8,902 nucleotides of DNA from Deltaproteobacteria bacterium (lineage in GTDB: Bacteria > UBA10199 > DSSB01), in the NCBI GenBank assembly GCA_021414045.1, contig JAIOPF010000313.1, positions 1 through 8,902 on the forward strand, read 5' to 3'. Shown here in pieces: positions 1 through 7,221 of this stretch (its first letter is position 1; every line of letters begins with the position of its first letter). The notes under the pieces are model-generated. The model did not search any database. It saw nothing but the letters and a program-made list of their open reading frames with translations, and had not been told where the DNA came from. The translations under genes and the position numbers were made by a program.

Positions 1-1
1 C

Positions 2-1567
2 CGCACCGACGCCCAAGGCGATCGAAAAATTCCGACGTCGACACGGATCGGAATGCACGAGGCCCATCGCCTCTTGGCGAATAGCGGAGCGTTATTCGCT
101 GTGGATTGGGCCGAAGGTCAAGGTGGGCGCCTGGAGAAGCAGGCCGGGAGTTTCGACGAATTCATGGCGGACCTCCATCTGGCTTACGTCGCCGCCGGTC
201 CCTCGCTGCGGGCGCATATTCGAAGTCTTCCCGAAGGTTCGCCGGCGCGCGAGGCCTGGGACTTGATCTATGGCGAGCTCCGTGATCGCATCTTCGGCGG
301 CCTGGAATACGATTTTTCCAGCCTGCCCCCGGTACCGCCGAAACCGGGTTTGAAGTTGATTCCAGGAGGAAAACAGCCTCCGAAACCCCCGACGGCGATC
401 GAGGTTCCCCAAGGTTTCTTGGATGCGCAGATCGGCCCGCACAATGCGATTCAGGAAAAGCACGCCAAGGGTTTGGCCGCCGGACGCGATCCCGGAGTCG
501 GGCGTCACGAGCACAACGAGGATCGATTCGCCGTCGCGAAATTGAAGGCGGCGGATGGAAAGCCGATGACACGATTTTTCGCCATCGACGGGATGGGAGG
601 CCATGAGGGCGGGGAATTCGCCGCCGTCTTCACGCAATATATCCTCGAGGCCGCCTTGCGGAATCCGCACATTTCTCTGGAGGCCGCCGTCAAGCTAGCG
701 GACAAGAAAATGCTCCAGCATCCTGAGTTCAAGCGACTCAAGGGCGAGCCGGGAGCCGTTCTCGCCGGAGTTGAGGCGAAGCAAATATCCGATAGTCTCT
801 ACGAAGTTCGCTTGGTGGACGTGGGCGACTCCGAGGCCATGGTTTTTGAGGAGAATTTCCAGCTGCAAGGAGAGGCCTATACCACCAAGGAGCCCCGAAG
901 CTCCAAAAAGCTGCCTCGAGGCCAGACCTTGATCACTCGCCTGGATCCCTTTGCCCACGTCGTCGATCAGGCCGTGGGTGGACATTACCGGGATGGCAAA
1001 AACGAGCTCGACGTCGGCGTGGAAGTGCACTACGCGCGCAAGGGTTCTATCGCGGTGGCGGGATCGGACGGGTTCACCGAAAACTTCGTGAGCAAGGACG
1101 AGATCGGGGAAGTGCTTCGCAACAGCGGGGCAAAAAATGCCGCTGAGATGGAATTGGCCTTGCGCAACGAAGCCTTGCTGCGCATGAATATATTCCAGGA
1201 TTTCAGAGCATCGGGCCGGCTCGGCCAAGCAATCACTCATGCGGACTTTGTCAAAGCCTACGAGAAAGTATGGAAGCAAACGCCTCCCGCCGGAAAATGG
1301 CGTTATGAAGGGTTGATCCTACTCGAGAAGGGCAGAGTCGTGGATCCCAGCAAGGATCCGAAGCGTGACGGAACGGCCGCCTATTTTCGGGGAACCTTTA
1401 AGTTGGATAACATTTCTGTCGTTGTCCATGTTCTGGGCGAAGGGGAGTCCGGCTCCGGACAGCCCCTTGGAGTTCGAGTGGACTTCCGTCCCGCGCCCTT
1501 GCCGCCCTTGGTTGCCAATTCCGCCGCGCCCGCTCCGGCGATCCCAGCCCAGGGCGGAAAGCATTAA
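2..1567 (+). CDS. PP2C-family Ser/Thr protein phosphatase, probably 5'-truncated by the window edge
   Basis: Metal-dependent protein phosphatase that would remove phosphate from Ser/Thr residues. Counting from the first ATG in the window (base 53), the PP2C acidic motifs appear in order: N155-E156-D157; D179 in DGMGGHEGG; G258-D259-S260; S338-D339-G340; and D452-N453 followed by a hydrophobic strand. These are the metal-binding positions of the family, so the domain looks catalytically intact. Residues 1 to about 88 are an unrecognised helical region, about 89-120 a Pro/Lys-rich linker, and the last 25 residues a Pro/Ala-rich tail. The frame has no stop between base 2 and ATG 53, and no Shine-Dalgarno sequence precedes that ATG, so the true start may lie left of the window. 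I therefore give the open frame. No signal peptide or membrane segment is visible in the part present. No partner kinase is in the window, so its substrate is unknown. The PP2C assignment is firm; the start is not. Confidence 0.88.
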   Translation, partial: RTDAQGDRKIPTSTRIGMHEAHRLLANSGALFAVDWAEGQGGRLEKQAGSFDEFMADLHLAYVAAGPSLRAHIRSLPEGSPAREAWDLIYGELRDRIFGGLEYDFSSLPPVPPKPGLKLIPGGKQPPKPPTAIEVPQGFLDAQIGPHNAIQEKHAKGLAAGRDPGVGRHEHNEDRFAVAKLKAADGKPMTRFFAIDGMGGHEGGEFAAVFTQYILEAALRNPHISLEAAVKLADKKMLQHPEFKRLKGEPGAVLAGVEAKQISDSLYEVRLVDVGDSEAMVFEENFQLQGEAYTTKEPRSSKKLPRGQTLITRLDPFAHVVDQAVGGHYRDGKNELDVGVEVHYARKGSIAVAGSDGFTENFVSKDEIGEVLRNSGAKNAAEMELALRNEALLRMNIFQDFRASGRLGQAITHADFVKAYEKVWKQTPPAGKWRYEGLILLEKGRVVDPSKDPKRDGTAAYFRGTFKLDNISVVVHVLGEGESGSGQPLGVRVDFRPAPLPPLVANSAAPAPAIPAQGGKH

Positions 1568-1725
1568 ACCCAAGGACTCCCGCAACTTGTGTACAAGCCT
1601 GCCGAAACCCTAGGCACCACTTTTCGTTGCTTATCCTCCTCGATATCAGGTAGGGGCCTGCCAAGATTGAACCTTGGTGAGTCGCGCGAAGGTGTGGCGT
1701 AAGTATTTGTATTTGTTGGTTAATT

Positions 1726-1731
1726 AGGGGG
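1726..1731 (+). promoter_or_regulatory. Ribosome binding site for the 1011-residue protein
   Basis: AGGGGG lies 7 bases before the ATG at 1739, one mismatch from the AGGAGG consensus and at normal spacing. It supports that start. The rest of the 171-base gap after the phosphatase gene shows no convincing -10/-35 pair. It has only a weak CCAAG/CTTGG inverted repeat (1661-1677) with no T-tract behind it. Confidence 0.6.
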
Positions 1732-1738
1732 CATTTTC

Positions 1739-4700
1739 ATGACAGGTCTGCATCGTCCGGCAGGATTTTCGCCGGACAAGCAAGCCGAGAAGATCACCTT
1801 TGCGCCCGGCCCAAGGCCGGAGAGCACGGGCCCATTATTGTCTGAATGGTTGGGGGGCTTAGTCACCCCGAGGGCCGGACAGGGATTCTCCCTGCAAAAA
1901 TTATCCGCAGCGGAAAATAAGGCCCTTGAAAAAAAATTGGGTCCTCAGGGACTTTTGGAAATCCTCGCCTTATCCGAAGAATCCGATCCTGAAATCTTCT
2001 ATCAAACATGGTGGAATTTCGCACTGCGCCAGCAAGACGCAGGCAATCTTGAGGTGGCGGTTTCCGTCTACCAGCGGTTGGCACAGGGAGACTCTTCTCT
2101 GCGAGAGACCGCCCAACGCCAATGGGACGCCTTGGCCGGACGCGGTTCGGTAGGTGGGCGCCTGGAAGTTTTGCTAGGACAATTTTCCGAACAGGCCACC
2201 GATCCCGCCATGCTGGGGGGCATGTTGGTTGCTTCAACTGTTTTCCAAGGGACCCGATTGCTCGGTCTCTCCAGGCTCCTGTCGGCGCCTGAAGCGGGAT
2301 GGTTGACCCGCGGCGCCGGCGCTCGCTTCCTGGCTTCTTCCATGGGTTTCGCCGCCGAGGTTCCGAGCTTCTTGCTTACGAGCAAGGGCCTCCATCAGGC
2401 CATGGGCAAATCGCAGGATTGGTCCTCGCGGGCCTTGCTGGGAGAGGGCTTCGGATTGGGTTTGAACCTATTATTCCTCAAGAGCTTCGGAGCTCTCGGT
2501 CGCCGGGGCGTCGAGACCTTGGGCACAGGGACCCTCCGAACGGCTCCCGGCCTAATCAAGCGGATTTCGGCCGACTTGTTTCCCCAGGCGGCCAGTTTCG
2601 CCGGAATTTATTTGGGGCATCGCGCCGAGATCGCATTGGGGCTTCGCCCCCACCTTGACGATGCCACCACCCTGACGGATTCCTTGACCTTCCTTTTGCA
2701 ATTTCATGTTGGCGGCCAACTGAGCGGCGCGCTGCAGGGGCCTAAGTTCGCTCGGACCGTACGCGAGATGGAAATCCTGTCTGGAACGCTGGCGCCGCGC
2801 CCGAGAACGGCCGGGACGGGCGGCTTTGGTTCTTGGCGGTTTGGTTTCGAGGCTCCGAACTCCGTCGCCTCTTCACCCAATTTCGAATTCTTCAAAGAGG
2901 GTCCGAGTCCAGCCCCGACGCAACTAAAGCCGGCCTTCGAACCCCTTTTCATGTCGTCGTTCAGCAGTGGGGAATCCTCGGCCAAGGAATTTCTCGAGCG
3001 CCGTCTCCGGATGCTCCTGATGGAAAAACTCGAAGTTGGTTCCACGGCGGCTCCCGAATTGCAGGATAAGTTTCCCTCGAAGGTGGCGGAGATCGCGGAA
3101 AATTTCGCTCACACCCCCGACGTGGACGCGGAACGTTATTTTGGACTGATGCGAGACAGCCAATTGCAGGATATCGCCCATGAGGACGGAAGGGTGACAA
3201 CCCGAGTTGAGCAGCTTTCGGTGGCGGCCAAGTATTTCCGCTACGTGAAGGAAATGAATACCTTTCGCCGCGCCATCGGATCTCTCTACGATCACCTTGT
3301 GCAAGAGGCCTTCGAGCGCGTCATTGCCGAAGGCGGCATCGCCGACTTCGATGCCTTGGTCCGCGTCGCCGGTGTGCATCGTCGTATCGAGGCGGTGGAG
3401 AAATTCCTGCAGGAAAGGCAATGGTCGGCGCGTTACCGCTTCTTCGATAAGCCCGGTCTGGCACCCGCCACTCCTTCCTCCCGACCTTCCGCTTGGCTGT
3501 CGAGGGCCCGGGACTGGTTCAGCCCCTTCCGAAGAGTGGAGACTTCCCAACAGGAACCCGTATGGCTGCCAAAGCTGAGTTCGCTGCCGCTTTCCGTGGA
3601 AAGCCGGAGAGCCATCGAACGCTACTTGCGTAGCTTCGACGACGGAGAAGCCGCCGCTCCCTTTCGAGACAAGGCGCACAATTACATTCTATGGAAGCCC
3701 AAGCAGGATGGCTCGCGGCGCGAGGCATTCACGGTCCAAGTCGCCATGGAGGGCCTCTCCGCTTACATGAGAACCTGGCAGGGTCACACCCGCTTCATCC
3801 GGGTATTGGAGGATGCGGTGGTTCCCTTGCTGCATTTCGACCGGATATTCAAAGTGCTGGCGACACGGGACTTGCCGCATAAGATCGCCGAAGTCGCCTC
3901 TTCGGAAGAGTTCCACTGGGGGCAGCTCGAGGGATTCCTGGAGCTTTCCCAAGAAGAAGAGGGTTACGATTCCACCGTCGCTAAGATCAACGGGACGGTA
4001 TACACCGGATACCTCTATGACCGCGTCCTGGCGGAGAAGTTCGCCCGTTTCTACCAAAACGCCGGAATCTACATGCACGACGTCGAAATGAAGATTCGTC
4101 TGGGACGCTTTCATCACCGCGCCCAAGAATTGCTCGAAAGCAAGGTCACCCAAAAAATAAAGGCGTGGGTCGATGAAAAGGCCAAGGTAGGCTTTGCCGC
4201 CCCCGCCATGCAGGAGATCCAGGCCAAACGTCATTTCTTCCAGGGCCAAGTCAATTACGACAAGCCGGAAATTCTCTCCATGCTGCGATTGAATCCGACT
4301 CCGGTGGCCAAAAGGGCCATTGAGGCCATCGAGGGGGGAGAAGTCGACTTGCGGGTTTTTAGCAAGGATCAGCTGAGGAATTTGTGGCGTGGTTTGCCGC
4401 ACGGCGAGCGCGACAAGGAGCCGCCGCAGGCGATTTTCGTCCCCGCCCACAAGAACCCGGGCCGTCGGCCTTTGATTGCGGTCACGGAATTGGATCCCAA
4501 TCTCACCTTCGACCAAAAAATCCTCCGCGCGATTTCGTTGGCGGCCATCACTGTCCACGAATTCGAGCATTATCTCCACGCCGATTTGGACAACGTCATG
4601 ATCTCGGAAATGCGTTCGTGGCTGGAAGAAACCTATTTTTTGATGCACCACGGGGAATTGGGCCCTTGGTATGAAATGCAGGAAACCGCTCCCTACGGGT

Positions 4701-4774
4701 TCGGGATTTATCTCCGCAATTTGGTCGACAAGGATTATCTCGAAGGGCCTCGCGACGTGGTGTTTCAGCCTTGA
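1739..4774 (+). CDS. Large two-part protein: hydrophobic paralogous N-terminal module and C-terminal HExxH metallopeptidase-like domain
   Basis: 1011 residues, not a family I can name. Residues about 86-117 look like a TPR-type helical pair. Residues 130-337 are a Gly/Ala-rich region with several hydrophobic stretches (about 157-180, 197-215, 235-253, 281-302, 313-334) that is clearly paralogous to the next gene. Residues about 345-410 are a Pro/Ser/Gly-rich linker. Residues about 415-900 are charged and mostly helical. The C-terminus carries strand-like segments (PQAIFVPAH, PLIAVTEL) and then a helix with H940-E941-F942-E943-H944, the zinc-binding and catalytic HExxH motif. E957 and E963/E964 follow as possible third ligands. 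This spacing resembles ImmA/IrrE-like and other gluzincin-type proteases, but the assignment is inference from the motif. No signal peptide is seen, so the N-terminus probably starts in the cytoplasm or at a membrane. The start is set by an AGGGGG site 7 bases upstream. It lies in tandem with the phosphatase gene (171-base gap) and the paralogue (117-base gap). A substrate cannot be proposed. Confidence 0.85.
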   Translation: MTGLHRPAGFSPDKQAEKITFAPGPRPESTGPLLSEWLGGLVTPRAGQGFSLQKLSAAENKALEKKLGPQGLLEILALSEESDPEIFYQTWWNFALRQQDAGNLEVAVSVYQRLAQGDSSLRETAQRQWDALAGRGSVGGRLEVLLGQFSEQATDPAMLGGMLVASTVFQGTRLLGLSRLLSAPEAGWLTRGAGARFLASSMGFAAEVPSFLLTSKGLHQAMGKSQDWSSRALLGEGFGLGLNLLFLKSFGALGRRGVETLGTGTLRTAPGLIKRISADLFPQAASFAGIYLGHRAEIALGLRPHLDDATTLTDSLTFLLQFHVGGQLSGALQGPKFARTVREMEILSGTLAPRPRTAGTGGFGSWRFGFEAPNSVASSPNFEFFKEGPSPAPTQLKPAFEPLFMSSFSSGESSAKEFLERRLRMLLMEKLEVGSTAAPELQDKFPSKVAEIAENFAHTPDVDAERYFGLMRDSQLQDIAHEDGRVTTRVEQLSVAAKYFRYVKEMNTFRRAIGSLYDHLVQEAFERVIAEGGIADFDALVRVAGVHRRIEAVEKFLQERQWSARYRFFDKPGLAPATPSSRPSAWLSRARDWFSPFRRVETSQQEPVWLPKLSSLPLSVESRRAIERYLRSFDDGEAAAPFRDKAHNYILWKPKQDGSRREAFTVQVAMEGLSAYMRTWQGHTRFIRVLEDAVVPLLHFDRIFKVLATRDLPHKIAEVASSEEFHWGQLEGFLELSQEEEGYDSTVAKINGTVYTGYLYDRVLAEKFARFYQNAGIYMHDVEMKIRLGRFHHRAQELLESKVTQKIKAWVDEKAKVGFAAPAMQEIQAKRHFFQGQVNYDKPEILSMLRLNPTPVAKRAIEAIEGGEVDLRVFSKDQLRNLWRGLPHGERDKEPPQAIFVPAHKNPGRRPLIAVTELDPNLTFDQKILRAISLAAITVHEFEHYLHADLDNVMISEMRSWLEETYFLMHHGELGPWYEMQETAPYGFGIYLRNLVDKDYLEGPRDVVFQP
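2126..2749 (+). other. Paralogous hydrophobic module, copy 1 (residues 130-337)
   Basis: By-eye alignment with the downstream 645-residue protein gives 14/26 identities (residues 130-155 against 86-111), 21/49 (205-253 against 160-208) and 22/56 (282-337 against 227-282), each block without internal gaps. Shared landmarks are D-A-L-x-G-x-G, R-x-E near residue 141, A-T-D at 153-155, E-V-P at 207-209, L-N-L at 242-244, and H294-R295-x-E297 followed by A-L-G-L-R-P to 304. The region is Gly/Ala-rich and hydrophobic, which suggests membrane association. That role is inferred. Confidence 0.8.
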
Positions 4775-4854
4775 TTCGTCCGCACAACTTGTTTTATCCC
4801 CGCACGATACTTGATGAGCAAGGGCTCGGGGCTCGGAAGCACTCCTCCTGTTAT

Positions 4855-4880
4855 CGCCGATTCTCCGGCGGGTTTCCCCG
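4855..4880 (+). other. Two overlapping short hairpins ahead of the 645-residue protein gene
   Basis: CGCCG (4855-4859) can pair with CGGCG (4866-4870), and alternatively CGGG (4869-4872) with CCCG (4877-4880). The two share bases and would exclude each other. Only TTT follows, then AAAATCAC and the ATG at 4892. They are too short to call a terminator. They could affect translation of the next gene, or be chance in GC-rich DNA. Confidence 0.2.
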
Positions 4881-4891
4881 TTTAAAATCAC

Positions 4892-6829
4892 ATGAAGCTT
4901 GATTCATCTCGACTTCGGGACTTGGTCTCGGATCCCGCGGCCTCCGCGGAATTGGAGGCCATTTTCCAGGAAAACCAGGCGCCACTCCTGCTGCGGGAGC
5001 TGGGAGGTTTCGCGCGCCGGCAGGCCGAAGCGGGACGCGTCGAGGCCGCGGCGGGCATCGATGCTTGGATTGCCCGGTTGCCGCCAGAAACCGGAATCAA
5101 TGCCGGTTCTATTGCCGCTATCGCGGCGGAGGCAAGGGCCGACCTGGATGCCTTGAGGGGACAAGGCCCTTTTGGCCGCCGGATGGAATTTTTGACGCGG
5201 CGTTTTTCCCGCGATGCCACGGATTATCGGACGATCCTTCCCATGATGCTCGGCGGGCTTGCCGGAACCTATGCCGGCACGCTGGTGCTGGGGAGGTTTT
5301 CCGCTGGAGTGCAAGTCGGGTTTGGCGGCGCGCTAAGGGCCAGAGCTTGGGCCGGAGCCGCCGCTCTTGCCGTCGAGGTTCCGATCTATTCGCTCTCAAG
5401 CCGGGCCTTGTCGGCATGGAGCGGGACTCCCCAAGCCTGGGATTCGCCTTCTCTGGCGGGCGATTTCTTTTCCTGTCTGCTCAACCTCGGCGCCATGAAA
5501 TTGGGCGGGGCCTTGGGAGAAGAAGGGCGCGCGCTTTCGCGGGGTTTCGGTACGGTCGGCTCGACCCTGCCCATGCTCACGCAATTCTCGGCGTTGCTGG
5601 TCACCCACCGTTTGGAGGCGGCCTTGGGCCTTCGCCCGAAAGCCGACCTTGCCGCCGAGATGACGGATGGATTGGCGACGCTCTTGAGCTTGGAGGCGGG
5701 GGCCAGAGTCGGTCGTCGGATTTTGGGTCCCGGTTTTCGTGCCCTGCAAGCGAGATTGCAATTTCGGAATAAACTCTATCGCCAACGGCCTTTTTCAAGA
5801 TTGCCGTTGAGCGGAAGTTATTTCCCCCCGAAAAAAGGAGATTCCAGTCTGGTCTTAGTCTTGCCTTTACTGGGGATGATGGGAACGTCTTGGCGGGAAC
5901 CGAAGGCCGCGCTGGCGGTGGGCGCGGCCTGTTTCGGCATGGCCTTGTGGGATAGAATCTTGCGGCCGAGAAACGGGGACGGCCGTCTCGATGATCCCAT
6001 CCATTTAGGTCCGGAAAGAAATCGAGGGCTATCCCACGGCAGGCGGGAGCCCATGTCCCTTTTGCAAATGGAGGAATCCGATTTGCGATTGGGAAATGAA
6101 ATTCCCTTCATCAAGAAAACCGTCCTGGAAGATTATTGTCTCTTGGGAAACTGCACCGTCGGGAAGATCGGTGGTTACTGGTGGATTTTCCGCGAATTCG
6201 AGAGCCCCTTTTTCGGCAGATTGACCTTTTTGCCCGGCTCTCGGCCGGAGGTCGTGGCGAAGGTGGGAAACCTCTATCCGTTGGACTCGCAAGATCAATT
6301 TTTAATGGACGCCATGAGCTACGTCTGGGACCGGGAGAGAAGCGCGGATGCAGAACCGCGGCAAAGCCTCGATGTCCGAACCTTGAACCGCCACATCCTG
6401 CTGGGAGACCTGCGCGGGATTCGGCAGGCGGGAGTTTACTACCGGGACGATTTCGCCCGAAACCTTTCGATCCATTACCAGGCCATCCAAGTCAATCCCT
6501 ACCCAGTTCATCCCACCTGGAATGCGCTGATCGATCCCCGCAACGGTCTCATCGCGGCTTTGGGAAGCGGGGCGGCTTCAGGCATGGAGGGGATGGTACG
6601 GGTCAAAATGCATTTCGACAGGCTGACTCCGGAACCGACCTACCAACCACGGATTAGGCGCTTGGAATTTTTCGAAGGGTGGCAACCGGAAGAACCCTTG
6701 AGAGGACAATTGGAAGGCTTGATAGGCTTGGAGGTGAGGCCTCTATTGTTGCATCCGATGGTTGTCTTGGATGCGAGGAGAAATGGCCTGCCGGAAATCC
6801 CACTGCCCGCCCAGGCCCCATTGAGGTAA
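4892..6829 (+). CDS. Paralogue of the upstream 1011-residue protein, with a different C-terminal domain
   Basis: 645 residues, function unknown. Residues about 31-62 are TPR-like and match the upstream protein (A-x-R-Q, then A-G, then E-x-A). Residues 86-282 are the shared Gly/Ala-rich hydrophobic module, including H239-R240-x-E242 and A-L-G-L-R-P to 249. Two further hydrophobic segments follow at about 318-330 and 339-354, probably membrane-spanning. Next come a charged Arg/Gly-rich linker (about 355-390) and an unrecognised C-terminal domain of about 250 residues, with aromatic-rich strands around G427-W431 and a YPVHPTW stretch at 537-543. I see no HExxH and no PP2C motif, so the C-terminal part is not equivalent to that of its neighbour. 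No signal peptide is visible. The ATG at 4892 lacks a Shine-Dalgarno sequence (GTTTAAAATCAC precedes it). It is still the most likely start, because a TPR-like segment shared with the paralogue begins soon after. The stop overlaps the T-tract of the convergent terminator. Confidence 0.82.
   Translation: MKLDSSRLRDLVSDPAASAELEAIFQENQAPLLLRELGGFARRQAEAGRVEAAAGIDAWIARLPPETGINAGSIAAIAAEARADLDALRGQGPFGRRMEFLTRRFSRDATDYRTILPMMLGGLAGTYAGTLVLGRFSAGVQVGFGGALRARAWAGAAALAVEVPIYSLSSRALSAWSGTPQAWDSPSLAGDFFSCLLNLGAMKLGGALGEEGRALSRGFGTVGSTLPMLTQFSALLVTHRLEAALGLRPKADLAAEMTDGLATLLSLEAGARVGRRILGPGFRALQARLQFRNKLYRQRPFSRLPLSGSYFPPKKGDSSLVLVLPLLGMMGTSWREPKAALAVGAACFGMALWDRILRPRNGDGRLDDPIHLGPERNRGLSHGRREPMSLLQMEESDLRLGNEIPFIKKTVLEDYCLLGNCTVGKIGGYWWIFREFESPFFGRLTFLPGSRPEVVAKVGNLYPLDSQDQFLMDAMSYVWDRERSADAEPRQSLDVRTLNRHILLGDLRGIRQAGVYYRDDFARNLSIHYQAIQVNPYPVHPTWNALIDPRNGLIAALGSGAASGMEGMVRVKMHFDRLTPEPTYQPRIRRLEFFEGWQPEEPLRGQLEGLIGLEVRPLLLHPMVVLDARRNGLPEIPLPAQAPLR
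5147..5737 (+). other. Paralogous hydrophobic module, copy 2 (residues 86-282)
   Basis: Counterpart of the module at 2126-2749, aligned block by block with about 40-54% identity. The copy is about 11 residues shorter overall, with the differences in the loops between conserved blocks. The two copies diverge enough that they represent an old duplication and not a recent tandem repeat. Confidence 0.8.
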
Positions 6830-6873
6830 AAAAAGACGCGAACCGCTACCCCAAAGGGAACGGTTCGCGTCTT
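6828..6873 (-). terminator. Rho-independent terminator of the small secreted-peptide gene
   Basis: A perfect 13-bp inverted repeat pairs 6833-6845 (AAGACGCGAACCG) with 6861-6873, around a 15-base loop that can add a CCC/GGG pairing. Read on the minus strand, the stem runs into seven T residues (6834-6828), the classic intrinsic terminator form. On the + strand the stem is followed by CTTGGG and not a T-run, so it would stop + transcripts less well. It sits between convergent genes, 24 bases beyond the stop of the small minus-strand gene. Confidence 0.88.
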
Positions 6874-6897
6874 GGGAAAGGGAATAAACCTTCGTTA

Positions 6898-7137
6898 TTA
6901 CTTCGCCGGTTCCGCGGGCTTTTCGGCCGGAGGCGCCTTCGGGGTTTCCTTGGCCGCGGCGGCATCAGTGGTCGTGGCCGGCTTCGCGGTGTGGTGTTTG
7001 CGCGCCGTGCGGTGATAGTTCCCGCCCTGCGGATCGCCGATTGCTAGGTCGCTACCGTTGGCGGCGGCGTGAGAAACGGCCACGTTGACCATGGGGAATA
7101 AGGCACTTAAAGCCAAAACCAGTGCTACTTTTTTCAT
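6898..7137 (-). CDS. Small secreted Ala/Lys/Pro-rich peptide
   Basis: 79 residues. The N-terminus is a typical Sec signal peptide: Lys-Lys, a hydrophobic core of about 16 residues (ALVLALSALFPMVNVAV), then S-H-A-A with probable cleavage near residue 24-25. The mature part of about 55 residues is polar and low-complexity, with a His/Arg/Lys patch (H-R-T-A-R-K-H-H) followed by Ala/Lys/Pro/Glu/Thr repeats ending in PAEPAK. It has no catalytic motif and is probably disordered in the periplasm or outside the cell. The start at 7137 is chosen because AAGGAG lies 5 bases upstream and the signal peptide begins there. A longer in-frame start at 7194 would put 19 polar residues in front of it. Composition recalls acid-shock-type or envelope-associated small proteins, but no homology is claimed. 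It has its own candidate promoter and a strong terminator, so it is likely a separate transcript. Confidence 0.8.
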   Translation of the reverse strand: MKKVALVLALSALFPMVNVAVSHAAANGSDLAIGDPQGGNYHRTARKHHTAKPATTTDAAAAKETPKAPPAEKPAEPAK

Positions 7138-7142
7138 GAGAT

Positions 7143-7148
7143 CTCCTT
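7143..7148 (-). promoter_or_regulatory. Ribosome binding site of the small secreted peptide
   Basis: On the minus strand AAGGAG is followed by 5 bases and then the ATG at 7137. This is the best Shine-Dalgarno site in the window and it decides the start over the upstream in-frame ATG at 7194. Confidence 0.8.
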
Positions 7149-7178
7149 TGTACCAGGGAATGTTGAAAAACCGCCGCA

Positions 7179-7206
7179 AAGATACAGGCTTCACCTATGA
7201 TTGCAA
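7179..7206 (-). promoter_or_regulatory. Candidate sigma-70-type promoter for the small peptide gene
   Basis: On the minus strand, TTGCAA (7206-7201) is separated by 16 bases from TATCTT (7184-7179), each close to the TTGACA and TATAAT consensus. It lies in the 84-base gap after the CorC-like gene and would give a leader of about 35 bases before the ATG. Two hexamers with acceptable spacing are suggestive, not proof. Confidence 0.45.
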
Positions 7207-7221
7207 GGCCGAAAATACTGC

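Noticed and set aside
1661..1677. CCAAG/CTTGG inverted repeat after the phosphatase gene as a terminator
   Set aside because: The stem is only 5 bp plus possible G-T pairs, and no T-run follows on either strand.
4824..4837. GGGCTCG repeated twice in tandem
   Set aside because: Two copies of a 7-base GC-rich word in an intergenic gap are likely chance and have no further copies nearby.
3689..4891. 400-residue open frame on the minus strand opposite the 1011-residue protein
   Set aside because: It lies entirely antisense to a gene with a ribosome binding site, a paralogous module and an HExxH motif. Its translation shows no domain, and long antisense frames are common in GC-rich genes.
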